Source: Pseudomonas tumuqii (lineage in GTDB: Bacteria > Pseudomonadota > Gammaproteobacteria > Pseudomonadales > Pseudomonadaceae). Taken from it: a DNA stretch of 64,000 bases. The stretch lies in the NCBI RefSeq assembly GCF_013184545.1, contig NZ_JAAOJA010000003.1, forward strand, positions 434,001 to 498,000, given 5' to 3'. The notes below the pieces were generated by a model. The model worked only from the letters and a program-made list of their open reading frames with translations, was not told the DNA's origin and searched no databases. Positions 36,499-45,984 of this stretch are shown piece by piece (the first letter of the stretch is position 1; the number at the start of each line of letters is the position of its first letter). The position numbers were made by a program, and so were the translations under genes.

Positions 36499-38100
36499 TC
36501 ACGGGTGGAACGGTGGTGCCTCCAGGATTTCGATCAGCAGCGGCCGATCCATCGGGGCGCTGCGCAGCAGCTCGGCCAGGTGCGCGTGGTCGCGGGCGCG
36601 CTCGGCCATGCAGCCAAAGCCGCGGGCCAGGGCGATAAAGTCCGGGGTGTAGATGTCCACGCCGAGCGGGGTGATGTCGCGTTTCTGCATATAACGCTTG
36701 ATCTCGCCGTAGCCGCTGTTGTTCCACAGCAGCACGATGATGCCGACCCCTGCTTCCACCGCGCTGGCCAGCTCCGGCAAGGTGAACTGGATGCCGCCGT
36801 CGCCCATCAGGCTGATCACTGGTCGGCCCGGTTCGGCCAGTTTGGCGCCGATCGCCGCCGGCAGGCCGTAACCCAGGGTGCCGTAGCCGGTGGAGGCGTT
36901 GAACCAGCGCCGCGCGCCGTCCAGCTCGACCAGGTGGTTGCCGCTGTACACGGTCTGGGTCGAGTCGCCGACGAAACGCGCCTCGGGCAGCGTTTCCAGT
37001 AGCGTGTCGAACAGCTGGCGATAATGCGCCCAGCCGCTGAAGTCCTCGGCCAACTGCGCCTGCACGGCGGCGGTGCGCAGGGCGCCGGAGCTGCTGGCGC
37101 GTAGCTCGGCGGGATTCAGCTCGGCCATCAGCATGCGCATGGCCAGGCGCGCATCGCCCTGGATCGCCAGGCTCGGGGTGAAGTTGCGCTGTAGCTGCTG
37201 GGAATCGATGTCGATGCGGATCAGTTGGCCGCCCAGCTGGAAGTTGCCGTCGAACACCACGTCGTAGTCGGTCTCGCCCAGCTCGGTGCCGATCGCCAGC
37301 ACCACGTCGGCCTGCAGGGCCAACTGGCGCACCGGCAGCAGCGACTGGTTGCTGCCGAGCAACAGCGGGTGATTCGGTGGCAGCAGCCCCTTGGCATTGA
37401 TGGTCAGGGCGGTAGGCGCATCCAGGGCCACGGCCAGGGCACGGGCCTCGGCTTGCGCGCTGACACAGCCGCCACCGAGCAGCAGCAGCGGGCGCTTGGC
37501 ATTCTTCAGCATGGCCGCCGCTTCGCGGATCAGCGCGCGATTGGGCGACGGGCGCTGGATGCTCGGCCGTGGCGCCAGCTGCATGTGCGCGGCCGGCGCG
37601 GTGATGATGTCCAGCGGCAGTTCGATGTGCACCGGGCGCGGCCGTTCGCCCTCGAACACGGCGAAGGCGCGGGCCAGCACGCCGGGCAGCTCCTCGACGC
37701 TCATCAGGGTATGGCTGAAGGCAGTGACGCCAGCGGTCAGTGCGCGCTGGTTAGGCAGTTCGTGCAGATAGCCCTTGCCCAGGCCGAGGCGATTACGCTG
37801 GTTGACGCTGGAAATCACCAGCATCGGGATCGAGTCGGCATAGGCCTGGGCCATGGCGGTGAGGATATTGGTCATGCCCGGCCCGGTGATGATGAAGCAC
37901 ACCCCCGGCCTGCCCGAGACGCGGGCATAGCCGTCGGCCATGAAGCCGGCACCCTGCTCGTGACGCGGGGTGATGTGGCGGATGCCGCTGTGCGGCAGGC
38001 CGCGATAGAGCTCGACGGTGTGTACGCCGGGAATGCCGAACACGGTGTCGACGCCCCAGGCTTCGAGCTGTTTGACGAGAAATTCGCCGCAGGTGGTCAT
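36499..38100 (-). CDS. ThDP-dependent decarboxylase, AruI/acetolactate-synthase-like
   Basis: 533 residues. The catalytic glutamate is E48 in HITPRHEQGAGFMADGYAR. The central domain has LLLLGGGCVSAQAE, and the ThDP/Mg motif MGDGGIQFTLPEL...WNN closes the C-terminal domain. The family includes acetolactate synthases and AruI, which decarboxylates 2-ketoarginine (5-guanidino-2-oxopentanoate) to 4-guanidinobutyraldehyde. In this cluster with guanidinobutyrase, a guanidino-2-oxo acid is the likely substrate. I recall a probable decarboxylase gene beside gbuA in P. aeruginosa (PA1417), distinct from AruI. 53 nt separate it from the transporter gene. Confidence 0.85.
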   Translation of the reverse strand: MTTCGEFLVKQLEAWGVDTVFGIPGVHTVELYRGLPHSGIRHITPRHEQGAGFMADGYARVSGRPGVCFIITGPGMTNILTAMAQAYADSIPMLVISSVNQRNRLGLGKGYLHELPNQRALTAGVTAFSHTLMSVEELPGVLARAFAVFEGERPRPVHIELPLDIITAPAAHMQLAPRPSIQRPSPNRALIREAAAMLKNAKRPLLLLGGGCVSAQAEARALAVALDAPTALTINAKGLLPPNHPLLLGSNQSLLPVRQLALQADVVLAIGTELGETDYDVVFDGNFQLGGQLIRIDIDSQQLQRNFTPSLAIQGDARLAMRMLMAELNPAELRASSSGALRTAAVQAQLAEDFSGWAHYRQLFDTLLETLPEARFVGDSTQTVYSGNHLVELDGARRWFNASTGYGTLGYGLPAAIGAKLAEPGRPVISLMGDGGIQFTLPELASAVEAGVGIIVLLWNNSGYGEIKRYMQKRDITPLGVDIYTPDFIALARGFGCMAERARDHAHLAELLRSAPMDRPLLIEILEAPPFHP

Positions 38101-38153
38101 GTCATCGAGTCCTGTGCTGTCGTTGTAGGAGCGCGAGGTTTTGTCGCAGCCTT

Positions 38154-39548
38154 TCAGCCGACGATCCAGTGCGCCATCAGCGCAATGATCGGCAGGGTGA
38201 TCAGGGTGCGGATGATAAAGATCGCGAACAGTTCGAGCAGGTTCAGCGGCAGCTTGGCCTTGATGATCAGCACGCCGACTTCCGACATGTAGATCAACTG
38301 GGTCAGTGACACGCAGGCCACCACGAAGCGGGTCAGCTCGCTCTCGATGCCCTTGCCCAGCACCGCCGGCAGGAACATGTCGGCGAAGCCCACCAGCATG
38401 GCCGGCGCGGCCTTGGCGGCTTCCGGCAGTTGCAGCAGTTCCAGCAGCGGCACTATGGGGTAGGACAGCCAGTTGAAGATCGGTGTGTACTCGGCAATCG
38501 CCAGGGAAACGGTGCCGATCGCCATCACCAGCGGCAGCAGGCCGAGCCAGATATCCACCACGTTATGCACGCCGACCTTGAGCATCTGCGCCGGCGAAGG
38601 GTTGTTGTTGGCACGGTTGACCGCCTGCAGCACGCCCCAGCGCAGCAGCGAGCTGCCAGTAGGGACGTCTTCCTTGATCTGCTTGCCGACGCCGGGCATG
38701 TAGTCGTCCTTCTTCCACGACAGCGGCGGGATGCGCGGGGTGATGATGGCGGCGGCCAGGCCGGCCACCACCACCGTCAGGTAGAAGGGCACGAACAGAT
38801 GGTCGAGGTTCATGAAATTGGTGATCAGCAGGCTGAAGGCGATCGAGGCGACGGAAAAATTGGTGGCGATCACCGCCGCTTCCCGGGCGCTGTAGAAACC
38901 CTTCTGGTACTGCTGGGCGGTGATCAGCACGCCGACGGTGCCGGAGCCGAGCCAGGAGGCGATGGCGTCGATGGCCGAGCGACCGGGCAGGCCGAAGACC
39001 TTGCGGAACACATTGCGCACCAGGGTGCCGCAGAACTCCATCAGGCCGAAGTCGGTGAGCAGCGGCAGGATCAGCCCGGCCACCAGGAAGAAGGTGATCA
39101 GCACCGGGGCCAGGTCTTTCAATACCACGCCGCCGGTGTTGGCGTTCCAGATCCACTCCGGGCCGAACTGCCAGAAGGTCATGGTCGCAAAGACAGCGCC
39201 GAGCAGGCGCAGGCCAAGCCAGAATGGGGGCAGGTTGAACAGCTCGTTGAGCGCGTGGCGCTGGGTGAGCCAGCGCGGCTTGAGGGCCGAGCCGAGCAGG
39301 CCGAGGGCAGCGGAGAACAGCAGCAGGCCGGTGGCGATGGCCGGCAGCCAGGCACTCAGCGAGGTTTTCAGGGCATCGGCCATCACGCCGAGGCCGATGG
39401 TGACCTTGCCGTCGTAGACGATCGGGGTGAGAAACAACAGGACGCCGAGCAGCGAGGGGATCAGGAAGATCAGCAGCTGGCGCAGGTTGTAGGATTTATC
39501 CGCCGGCGGTTGGTCGTCCAGCAGGGGCATGGCTTGTTCAGAGTTCAT
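38154..39548 (-). CDS. YjiH-family membrane transporter
   Basis: 464 residues, about 10-11 helices, two Gate-type (nucleoside recognition-like) regions: SWLGSGTVGVLITAQQYQKG and AMLVGFADMFLPAVLGKGIES. YjiH-like proteins are inner-membrane permeases of uncertain substrate. Lying between guanidinobutyrase and the decarboxylase, uptake of a guanidino compound or its keto acid is the natural inference. Confidence 0.8.
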   Translation of the reverse strand: MNSEQAMPLLDDQPPADKSYNLRQLLIFLIPSLLGVLLFLTPIVYDGKVTIGLGVMADALKTSLSAWLPAIATGLLLFSAALGLLGSALKPRWLTQRHALNELFNLPPFWLGLRLLGAVFATMTFWQFGPEWIWNANTGGVVLKDLAPVLITFFLVAGLILPLLTDFGLMEFCGTLVRNVFRKVFGLPGRSAIDAIASWLGSGTVGVLITAQQYQKGFYSAREAAVIATNFSVASIAFSLLITNFMNLDHLFVPFYLTVVVAGLAAAIITPRIPPLSWKKDDYMPGVGKQIKEDVPTGSSLLRWGVLQAVNRANNNPSPAQMLKVGVHNVVDIWLGLLPLVMAIGTVSLAIAEYTPIFNWLSYPIVPLLELLQLPEAAKAAPAMLVGFADMFLPAVLGKGIESELTRFVVACVSLTQLIYMSEVGVLIIKAKLPLNLLELFAIFIIRTLITLPIIALMAHWIVG

Positions 39549-39579
39549 CTTGGCACCCTATTTTATTGTTGTAGTGCGC

Positions 39580-39599
39580 GGGCACCGCACGCGGTGCCC
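39580..39599 (-). repeat. Hairpin between gbuA and the transporter gene
   Basis: Perfect 8-bp stem (GGGCACCG / CGGTGCCC) with a CACG loop in the 76-nt gap after gbuA. No T run follows on the minus strand. It may set the ratio of gbuA to downstream transcripts. Confidence 0.4.
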
Positions 39600-39624
39600 G
39601 TTCAGTAAAAAAGCCGGGTCCGCT

Positions 39625-40584
39625 TCAGCGGTGCTGGACACCCGGCAATACGCAGAGCATTTCGTAGAGCAGATTGGCCCCGAGCAACGAGGTGTTGCCG
39701 CTGGTGTCGTAGGGCGGCGAGACCTCGACCAGGTCGCCGCCGATCAGCTGCAGGCCCTGGCAACCGCGAATGATCTCGATCGCCTGGATGGTGGTCAGGC
39801 CGCCGATTTCCGGAGTGCCGGTGCCCGGCGCCCAGGCCGGGTCGATACCGTCGATGTCGAACGACAGGTAGACCGGGCCGCCGTCGACCTTGGCGCGCAC
39901 CTCCGCCATCAGCGGGGCCAGGGACTTGTGCCAGCACTCCTCGGCCTGGACCACCCGGAAGCCCTGCTTGCGGCTCCAGTTGAAGTCCTCGGCGGTGTAG
40001 CCCTGGGCGCGCAGGCCTATCTGCACCACGCGGTCGCAGTCGAGCAGGTCTTCCTCGACGGCGCGGCGGAAGGTGGTGCCGTGGGCGATTTTCTCGCCGA
40101 ACATATGATCGTTGACATCGGCATGGGCGTCGATATGCACCAGGCCGACCTCGCCATGCTTCTTCTTCAACGCGCGCAGGATCGGCAGGGTGATGGTGTG
40201 GTCGCCGCCAAGGGTCAGCGGGATGATCCCGTGTTCGAGGACGTTGTCGTAGAACGCCTCGATGATGCGTACCGCCTCCAGCATGTTGAAGGTATTGATC
40301 GGCACATCGCCGATGTCGGCCACGTTCAGCGAGTCGAAGGGGGCGGCGCCGGTGGCCATGTTGTAAGGGCGGATCATCACCGACTGGGCGCGGATTTCAC
40401 GCGGGCCGAAGCGGGTGCCGGAACGCAGCGAGGTGCCGATGTCGAGTGGTACGCCGATGAAGCCGACATCGAGCTCGCGCTGCTCGGCGGACGTCTGGAT
40501 ATGTGGCAGGCGCATCATGGTGGCTATGCCGCCGAAACGGGGCATCTCATTGCCGCCCAGGGGCTGGTGCAGAATCTTGTCCAT
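39625..40584 (-). CDS. gbuA: Guanidinobutyrase (ureohydrolase/agmatinase family)
   Basis: 319 residues, as for P. aeruginosa GbuA. Binuclear Mn ligands are present: GGDH (126-129), DAHAD (152-156) and SFDIDGIDP near the C-terminus. The enzyme splits 4-guanidinobutyrate into GABA and urea, the last step of the arginine transaminase pathway. Guanidinobutyrase rather than agmatinase is chosen from the length, the divergent LysR gene and the neighbouring ThDP decarboxylase; other ureohydrolases remain possible. Confidence 0.85.
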   Translation of the reverse strand: MDKILHQPLGGNEMPRFGGIATMMRLPHIQTSAEQRELDVGFIGVPLDIGTSLRSGTRFGPREIRAQSVMIRPYNMATGAAPFDSLNVADIGDVPINTFNMLEAVRIIEAFYDNVLEHGIIPLTLGGDHTITLPILRALKKKHGEVGLVHIDAHADVNDHMFGEKIAHGTTFRRAVEEDLLDCDRVVQIGLRAQGYTAEDFNWSRKQGFRVVQAEECWHKSLAPLMAEVRAKVDGGPVYLSFDIDGIDPAWAPGTGTPEIGGLTTIQAIEIIRGCQGLQLIGGDLVEVSPPYDTSGNTSLLGANLLYEMLCVLPGVQHR

Positions 40585-40756
40585 GGGAAGGCCTCACGGT
40601 TGTTGTGGTTGTACTAGTCGTTGGCCCGGATTGTTGGGCAAGGCGCCGTGGAGAAAAATCGCTATGGGCAAAAACTTAGTTCAGAGATTTCTAAACTAAG
40701 AGGCTCTGGTCTACATTGCGCCAGATGTCTCTGGTGCGCGCGGCCTAGGCGGCCCC

Positions 40757-40796
40757 GCGCACCCTACGCGGTGTCGGCCGCCGCCGTAGGGTGCGC
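40757..40796. repeat. Inverted repeat in the gbuA-gbuR intergenic region
   Basis: Perfect 12-nt arms (GCGCACCCTACG / CGTAGGGTGCGC) with a 16-nt spacer, 42 nt before the LysR start. The sequence GTAGGGTGCGC with GTGCGCACC beside it resembles dispersed elements seen in many pseudomonads, so I read it as a repeat, not an operator. Confidence 0.6.
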
Positions 40797-40837
40797 CGTG
40801 CGCACCATCGATTTTTGCAATAGCCGACGAGAACGCC

Positions 40838-41731
40838 ATGACCAGTACCCTGCCCGACCTGAAACTGCTGCGCATTTTCGTCAGTGTGGTGCGTCACCAG
40901 GGTTTCGCCGCGGCGCAGCAGGAGCTGAACCTGTCGACCTCGGCGATCAGCACCTATATGAGCCAACTGGAAGGCCAGCTCGGCCTGAGCCTCTGCCATC
41001 GCGGACGCGGCGGTTTCAGCCTGACCAGCAAGGGCGAACTGTTCCACCAGGAATGCCTGCGCCTGCTCGGTGAGCTGGAAGGTTTCGAGCGCTACTCAGC
41101 GGCGCTCAAGGGCGAGTTGCGCGGCACGCTGAACCTCGGTGTGCTGGATTCGACCGTCAGCGATCCGGCCCTGCCGCTGGCCGAGGTGATCGGCGCCTAC
41201 AGCCAGGAACACCCGGCCGTGCACCTGCACCTGTCGGTGATGAGCCCCTACGAGTTGCAACTGGCGGTGCTGGACAACCGCCTGGACCTGGCCATCGGCG
41301 CCTTCTCCACGCGGATGAACGGCCTGGTCTACCAACCGCTGTACCGCGAGCAGCACTGGTTGTACTGCAGCGAGCGCCATTCGCTGTTCGGCGAGCGGCG
41401 CATCCCCGAGGAGGTGATCGCCCAGCAACGCATGGTCGGTCGCGGCTACTGGAGCCAGGCCGAACTGGCGCGGCATGGTTTCAAGCACAGCGCAGCGACG
41501 GTGGAGTCGATGGAAGCGCAGCTGATCCTGGTGCTGTCCGGCGCCTATATTGGCTACCTGCCGGAACACTACGCCCAGCCCTGGGTGGAGCAGGGCCGCT
41601 TGCGTGTATTGCTGCCGGCGACCTTCGGTTATCAGGCGCCGTTTTCCCTGATCCTGCGCCGTGGACGCTCGCGCGAGCCATTGATCCAGACCTTCAGGGA
41701 CTTGCTGAAGGCGCAACTCAGCGCTCGCTGA
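40838..41731 (+). CDS. gbuR: LysR-family regulator, GbuR-like
   Basis: 297 residues. N-terminal winged helix-turn-helix (FAAAQQELNLSTSAISTYMSQLEGQLG) and a periplasmic-binding-protein-like effector domain (LDLAIGAFSTRMNG, LSGAYIGYLPEHYAQP). It is divergent from gbuA, the standard layout for a LysR activator and its target. In P. aeruginosa GbuR activates gbuA with 4-guanidinobutyrate. The name is from position and family. Confidence 0.8.
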   Translation: MTSTLPDLKLLRIFVSVVRHQGFAAAQQELNLSTSAISTYMSQLEGQLGLSLCHRGRGGFSLTSKGELFHQECLRLLGELEGFERYSAALKGELRGTLNLGVLDSTVSDPALPLAEVIGAYSQEHPAVHLHLSVMSPYELQLAVLDNRLDLAIGAFSTRMNGLVYQPLYREQHWLYCSERHSLFGERRIPEEVIAQQRMVGRGYWSQAELARHGFKHSAATVESMEAQLILVLSGAYIGYLPEHYAQPWVEQGRLRVLLPATFGYQAPFSLILRRGRSREPLIQTFRDLLKAQLSAR

Positions 41732-41855
41732 GGCAGGGCCTGGCGCCGGAGCCGATTTTGCTTAATGTCGCGGTGGCATGTTGCTTTCACTGTGCTAGAC
41801 CTAAGCGTTATGAGTGTGGGCAGACTGAATTTATCAACGACAGGGATTGCATGCG

Positions 41856-43421
41856 ATGCGCCAGAATCTTCCGGTGACACAGCGGGAAAGAACCTTCGCC
41901 GCACACGAACGACTGATTTCAACCACCGACCTCAACAGCAACGTCACCTATTGCAACGATGCTTTCGTCGCCATCAGCGGTTTCACCCGGGAAGAGCTGA
42001 TCGGCAAGCCGCACAACCAGGTGCGCCACCCCGATATGCCGCCAACGGTATTTGCCCATATGTGGGAAACCATCAAGCAGGGCAAACCCTGGATGGGCAT
42101 AGTCAAGAACCGTGCGAAAAACGGTGACTTCTACTGGGTAAGCGCCTATGTCACGCCGATTTATGAAGGCGGTCGGATGTCCGGCTACGAGTCGGTTCGC
42201 ACCTTGCCCAGCGAGGCGCAGAAGCGCCGGGCCGAGGCGCTCTATGCAAGGTTGAGGGCCGGCAAGCCAGCGATCCCGGCGCTCGAATCCTGGACTTATG
42301 GCCTGGTCCGCTCCTGGCCACTGATTCTCGCTGGTCTGGCGATTCTGGGGGCGCATTGGCTGGTCGAAGGCCCCTGGTTGCTGGCCTTCATTGCGGCAAC
42401 CCTGTTTGCCTTGGGCGTCTATCAGCTGTCCAGCAGTCGCCAGTCGATTCAGCAAACCCTGGCCGAACACCCCAAAGCCTTCACCAGCAGCCTGGTGGCC
42501 TTGACCTATAGCGACAACCGTGGCGCCCAGGCTCTGCTGGATATGGCGATGATCAGTGAAGAGGCGCGCCTGCAGACGGCGCTTACCCGCCTGGAAGATG
42601 CCGGCATCAACGTCAAGAAACATGCGGCGCAATCGGCGCAGCTGTCGCGTTCCGGCGCCGAGATGCTCGATCAGCAGCGCAGCGAGGCCGACCAGTCGGC
42701 CACCGCGATCAACCAGATGGCCGCGACCATTCAGGAGGTCACGCACAACGTGCAGAACACCTCCCATGCGGCCGAAGAAGCCGATGGGCTGGCCAAGCAA
42801 GGCCTGCAACTGGCCGCAGACAGCCTGCTGTCGATGCAGCATATGGCCAAGTCGGTGGTCGATATCGGCCAAGCGGTAAATGACCTGGCCAGCTCGACCC
42901 AGTCGATCGGCAGTGTGGCCGATGTGATCACCTCGATTGCCGAACAGACCAACCTGCTCGCGCTCAATGCCGCCATCGAAGCGGCGCGTGCGGGTGAACA
43001 GGGGCGTGGTTTCGCCGTGGTAGCCGACGAGGTGCGGGCACTGGCCGCGCGTACTCGCGAGTCGACCGAGCAAATTCACCAGATCATTGCTTCCCTGCGA
43101 GCCGGTGCCGAACGGGCGGTGGTTACCGCCGGCAGGGGCGAGGAGATCTCGCGCGCGAGTGTACAGAGCGTCGAAGCGGTGCGTTCGGCGCTGGATGGCA
43201 TCAGCGCGTCGGTCAGCCGTATCTCCGGCATGAGTCAGCAGATGGCCACCGCCTCCGAGGAGCAAAGCCACGTCGCAGAAGACATCAGCCGGCAGATCAC
43301 CCGGATTGCCCAACTGTCCGACCAGAGCGCCGGGCAGGCGCATCAGGGTGCAACCGTCGGCAAGGAGTTGGAGCAGATGGCTGACTACCTGCACAGCCTG
43401 GCCGAGCGGTTCAATCGCTAA
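41856..43421 (+). CDS. aer: Aerotaxis receptor Aer
   Basis: 521 residues, the length I recall for P. aeruginosa Aer, from the ATG at 41856 (AGGGA 9 nt before it). N-terminal PAS domain that would bind FAD ([43 protein letters not shown]), two close membrane helices (about 150-195), a HAMP-like linker and an MCP signalling domain with the hairpin tip [18 protein letters not shown]. Aer senses redox/oxygen state and signals to CheA/CheW. In P. aeruginosa aer is near the cbb3 genes and Anr-regulated; I see no Anr box in the 124 nt before this gene. Confidence 0.9.
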   Translation: MRQNLPVTQRERTFAAHERLISTTDLNSNVTYCNDAFVAISGFTREELIGKPHNQVRHPDMPPTVFAHMWETIKQGKPWMGIVKNRAKNGDFYWVSAYVTPIYEGGRMSGYESVRTLPSEAQKRRAEALYARLRAGKPAIPALESWTYGLVRSWPLILAGLAILGAHWLVEGPWLLAFIAATLFALGVYQLSSSRQSIQQTLAEHPKAFTSSLVALTYSDNRGAQALLDMAMISEEARLQTALTRLEDAGINVKKHAAQSAQLSRSGAEMLDQQRSEADQSATAINQMAATIQEVTHNVQNTSHAAEEADGLAKQGLQLAADSLLSMQHMAKSVVDIGQAVNDLASSTQSIGSVADVITSIAEQTNLLALNAAIEAARAGEQGRGFAVVADEVRALAARTRESTEQIHQIIASLRAGAERAVVTAGRGEEISRASVQSVEAVRSALDGISASVSRISGMSQQMATASEEQSHVAEDISRQITRIAQLSDQSAGQAHQGATVGKELEQMADYLHSLAERFNR

Positions 43422-43743
43422 CAGCAGGCTGCTCATCTGTAAGGGTCGGCAGTCAGGCAATTCTGTTCATAGAGGCCAGGTGAGCAGCATTTTTGTAGCC
43501 CGGATGAAATCCGGTGAAACCTCGCGCCGGCACCCTGCCACGGCTTGCACCCGGGTTACGTGTAGGACACTGCCCCAGAACGGCTGCAATCCCTTAGGTG
43601 AATAGCATCGCGGCAAGGAGATCGTTTGACTCTGGTGACTACTTCATTGAGCACGCTGGCATCGCGCAAATCACCTTTTGATATGCCCGGGCAAGTGGCG
43701 TGAGGTCGGGCGTGTGGCAAACTGTTGGGCCAAGGAGATGCCG
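43422..43743. other. Intergenic region aer-tapT with remnant repeat
   Basis: 322 nt without a credible gene. It contains GTAGCCCGGATGAAATCCGG (43495-43514) facing a degenerate partner near 43555, a member of the same repeat family as the copies at 53043-53177 and 62105-62137. The tapT ribosome-binding site CAAGGAG lies at its end. Confidence 0.45.
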
Positions 43744-44364
43744 ATGTCACGCCCCCATTGCCCGCGCTGTTGCCGCCCGCTAGACCGCTGTTTATGTGCG
43801 CTGATCCCGCAGTTGCCGAGCCGCACCCGGCTGCTGATTCTGCAGCACCCGAGCGAGGTCAGGCATGCGCTGAATACCGCGCGTTTGGCGGCGCTGGGTT
43901 TGAGCAACGCCGAGCTGCGCGTTGGCGAGCGGTTCGAGGACTTGCCGGCGCTGTTGGCGCAGCCCGGTTATCGGGCCTGTTTGCTGTTTCCCGGGGAAGA
44001 GGCGCAACCCTTGGCGCAGTTCGCGGCGCAACTGGACGAGTTGCCGGCGCTGTTGGTAGTGCCCGATGGCACCTGGCGCAAGGCGCGCAAACTGCTGCAT
44101 TGCAATCCGCTGCTGGCGGCGTTGCCGCGGGTCACGCTCGCGCCCGGACTGCAGTCGCGTTATCGCTTGCGCAAGGCGCCGATGCCGGGGGCTTTGTCGA
44201 CTATCGAGGCGGTTGTCTGTGCGCTGGATATCCTGGAGGCACCGGCGCAATTCGAGGCGCTGCTCAAGCCGTTCGAAGCCCTGATCGACGGGCAGATCGC
44301 CGCCATGGGCGAGCAGACCTACCTGCGCAACCACAGTGATAGCGCACAGTCTCAGAGGTTGTGA
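43744..44364 (+). CDS. tapT: tRNA-uridine aminocarboxypropyltransferase, DTW-domain family
   Basis: 206 residues from the ATG at 43744, 6 nt after AAGGAG; the ATG at 43738 sits directly against that signal. An N-terminal Cys4 motif (CPRCCRPLDRCLC) would bind zinc. The DTW-type motif is VPDGTWRKARKLL with ALSTIEAV later. TapT (E. coli YfiP) adds the 3-amino-3-carboxypropyl group from S-adenosylmethionine to U47 of tRNAs. Confidence 0.88.
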   Translation: MSRPHCPRCCRPLDRCLCALIPQLPSRTRLLILQHPSEVRHALNTARLAALGLSNAELRVGERFEDLPALLAQPGYRACLLFPGEEAQPLAQFAAQLDELPALLVVPDGTWRKARKLLHCNPLLAALPRVTLAPGLQSRYRLRKAPMPGALSTIEAVVCALDILEAPAQFEALLKPFEALIDGQIAAMGEQTYLRNHSDSAQSQRL

Positions 44365-44431
44365 AAAAATCGAGCGCCGCAACGGGCGTTTGGAGGCGGC
44401 CGCAGTAGGCGAGAGTTTTTTCACAAGCTCT
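44354..44431. terminator. Long inverted repeat over the tapT stop, possible bidirectional terminator
   Basis: Arms TTGTGAAAAAA (44359-44369) and TTTTTTCACAA (44416-44426) are perfect, and the match extends to 15 of 16 positions on the outside. The left arm contains the tapT TGA. The T tract lies within the right arm itself, and the GC-rich centre can form its own hairpins. It could end tapT transcription; the effect on the facing lapC gene is unclear. Confidence 0.4.
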
Positions 44432-44467
44432 CAGTCTTAATCAGTGGATTGACGCCTACAGGTTCTC

Positions 44468-44536
44468 GTAGGAGCCAGCTTGCTGGCGATCCGCGAATAT
44501 CGCCGAGACGCCGGACCGCAGCAAACTGGCTCCTAC
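44468..44536. repeat. REP element between tapT and lapC
   Basis: The left arm (44468-44490) is identical to that of the REP at 22532. The right arm is partly degraded, ending AGCAAACTGGCTCCTAC with one mismatch to the consensus. Convergent intergenic location, as usual for REP elements. Confidence 0.8.
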
Positions 44537-44586
44537 AGCCTTAGCCGACTACAAAAGCGCTGCTTGCGGCTCTCCACGAGTCACTT

Positions 44587-45939
44587 CTAGCGCTCGCGCA
44601 ACGCCTCGCTGCGGGCCTTGAGCACTGGTTTGAGCAGGTAGTCCAGCACGCTTTTTTCGCCGGTGATGATGCCCACGGTAGCGACCATGCCGGGGATGAT
44701 CAGCAGGGGGTGCGCGTCGCTGCCCAGGTGATTCTTGTCGGTGCGGACCTGGATCAGATAGAAGCTGCGGCCGTCCTTGTCGACTATGGTGTCGGCGCTG
44801 ATCAATTCCAGGTTGGCTTTGAGTCCGCCATAGATGGTGTAGTCGTAGGCGTTGAACTTGACCATGGCTTTCTGCCCCGGATGCAGGAAGGCCACATCCT
44901 GGGGGCGTACCCGGGCTTCGATCAGCAGGTTGTCTTCCAGCGGCACGATTTCCAGCATGTCGCTGCCCGGCTGGACGACGCCGCCGATGGTGTTGATCTT
45001 CAGCTGTTTGATGATGCCCTTGACCGGGGATATCACCGTGGTGCGGCTGACCCGGTCCTGGATCGCAACACTTGAGGCGGTGATTTTCTGCCATTGGGTG
45101 CGCGCTTCGTTGAGGTCCTTGAAGGCCTCAGCGCGGAACGCCAGCTCGGATTGCTCGATCCGGCTTTGCATCTCGTTGGCGGCGGCCTCCGCCCGTGGCA
45201 GGGCCAGGGTGGTGGCATCCAGGGCGCCACGGACCTCGACGATGCTGCGACGCAGGCGCAGCACCTCCACGGCGGAGATCGCCCCGGCCGCTACCAGTGG
45301 CGTGGACATGTTCAATTCCTGCTGGATCAGCGCCAGGCTGGAACGGTACTGCTGCTGCTTGGAGCGGAACTCGGCTTGTTCCTGTTGCTTCTGAATCAAC
45401 TGCTCGCGCAGGGTGCGCTGCTCGCTGTGCAAGCGTTGCTGGCGCGATTCATAGAGCGCGCGCTCATCCTCCGCCAGTTGCGGCGCTTGCTGGATGATCT
45501 CCTGCGACAACGCCAGCGGTTTGCCCTCGGCCTCGGCAGTCAAGCGTTCTATCTGCGCGAGCAAGGCCAGGCGGTCGACCTCCGATTCCTCCTGGTTGGA
45601 GCGAAACCGGGTGCTGTCCAGGCGCAACAGGGTGTCGCCCTTGTTCACCACCTGGCCCTCGCGCACGAAGATTTCCGCGACTATGCCGCCTTCCAGGTTC
45701 TGGATCGTCTGGATCTTGCTGGAGGGGATCGCCTTGCCTTCGCCGGTGGTGACCTCCTCCAGTACCGCATAGTTGGCCCAGGTCAGCGCCACGATCAACA
45801 GCAGGCCGGCGATCCACACGGTAAAGCGGGCGATCCTGGGTGAGTTTTCGAGTATCGCGCCTTCGAGCTCCGGCATGTACTCGGTGTCCTGCTTGCTGCG
45901 GCCGATGCCGGCAACGTAAATCCAGAGCTTATGCAGCAT
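44587..45939 (-). CDS. lapC: LapC-type membrane-fusion protein, copy 1 (type I secretion)
   Basis: 450 residues, ATG at 45939 with GGAG 7 nt upstream. One membrane helix (TVWIAGLLLIVALTWANYAVLEE), the lipoyl/hairpin motif GEGKAIPSSKIQTIQNLEGGIV, then a long periplasmic coiled coil (about 120-290) and a C-terminal beta-barrel (QPGSDMLEIVPLEDNLLIEARV). This is the HlyD/LapC adaptor that bridges LapB to an outer-membrane pore. The C-terminal stretch VLDYLLKPVLKARSEALRER is the same in copy 2 at 53214. 45 nt after lapB copy 1. Confidence 0.92.
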   Translation of the reverse strand: MLHKLWIYVAGIGRSKQDTEYMPELEGAILENSPRIARFTVWIAGLLLIVALTWANYAVLEEVTTGEGKAIPSSKIQTIQNLEGGIVAEIFVREGQVVNKGDTLLRLDSTRFRSNQEESEVDRLALLAQIERLTAEAEGKPLALSQEIIQQAPQLAEDERALYESRQQRLHSEQRTLREQLIQKQQEQAEFRSKQQQYRSSLALIQQELNMSTPLVAAGAISAVEVLRLRRSIVEVRGALDATTLALPRAEAAANEMQSRIEQSELAFRAEAFKDLNEARTQWQKITASSVAIQDRVSRTTVISPVKGIIKQLKINTIGGVVQPGSDMLEIVPLEDNLLIEARVRPQDVAFLHPGQKAMVKFNAYDYTIYGGLKANLELISADTIVDKDGRSFYLIQVRTDKNHLGSDAHPLLIIPGMVATVGIITGEKSVLDYLLKPVLKARSEALRER

Positions 45940-45984
45940 GGTTCGGCTCCAGATAGGCGAGTGAGTCGTGGAGGGGCGTCAGGT

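Noticed and set aside
36365..39624. Guanidine riboswitch in the guanidino cluster
   Set aside because: The only structures are short simple hairpins (36391-36408, 39580-39599); none shows the conserved ykkC-type core as far as I can see.
41732..41855. Anr box before aer
   Set aside because: Expected from P. aeruginosa, but no TTGAT-N4-ATCAA-like dyad is present in the 124 nt before the start.
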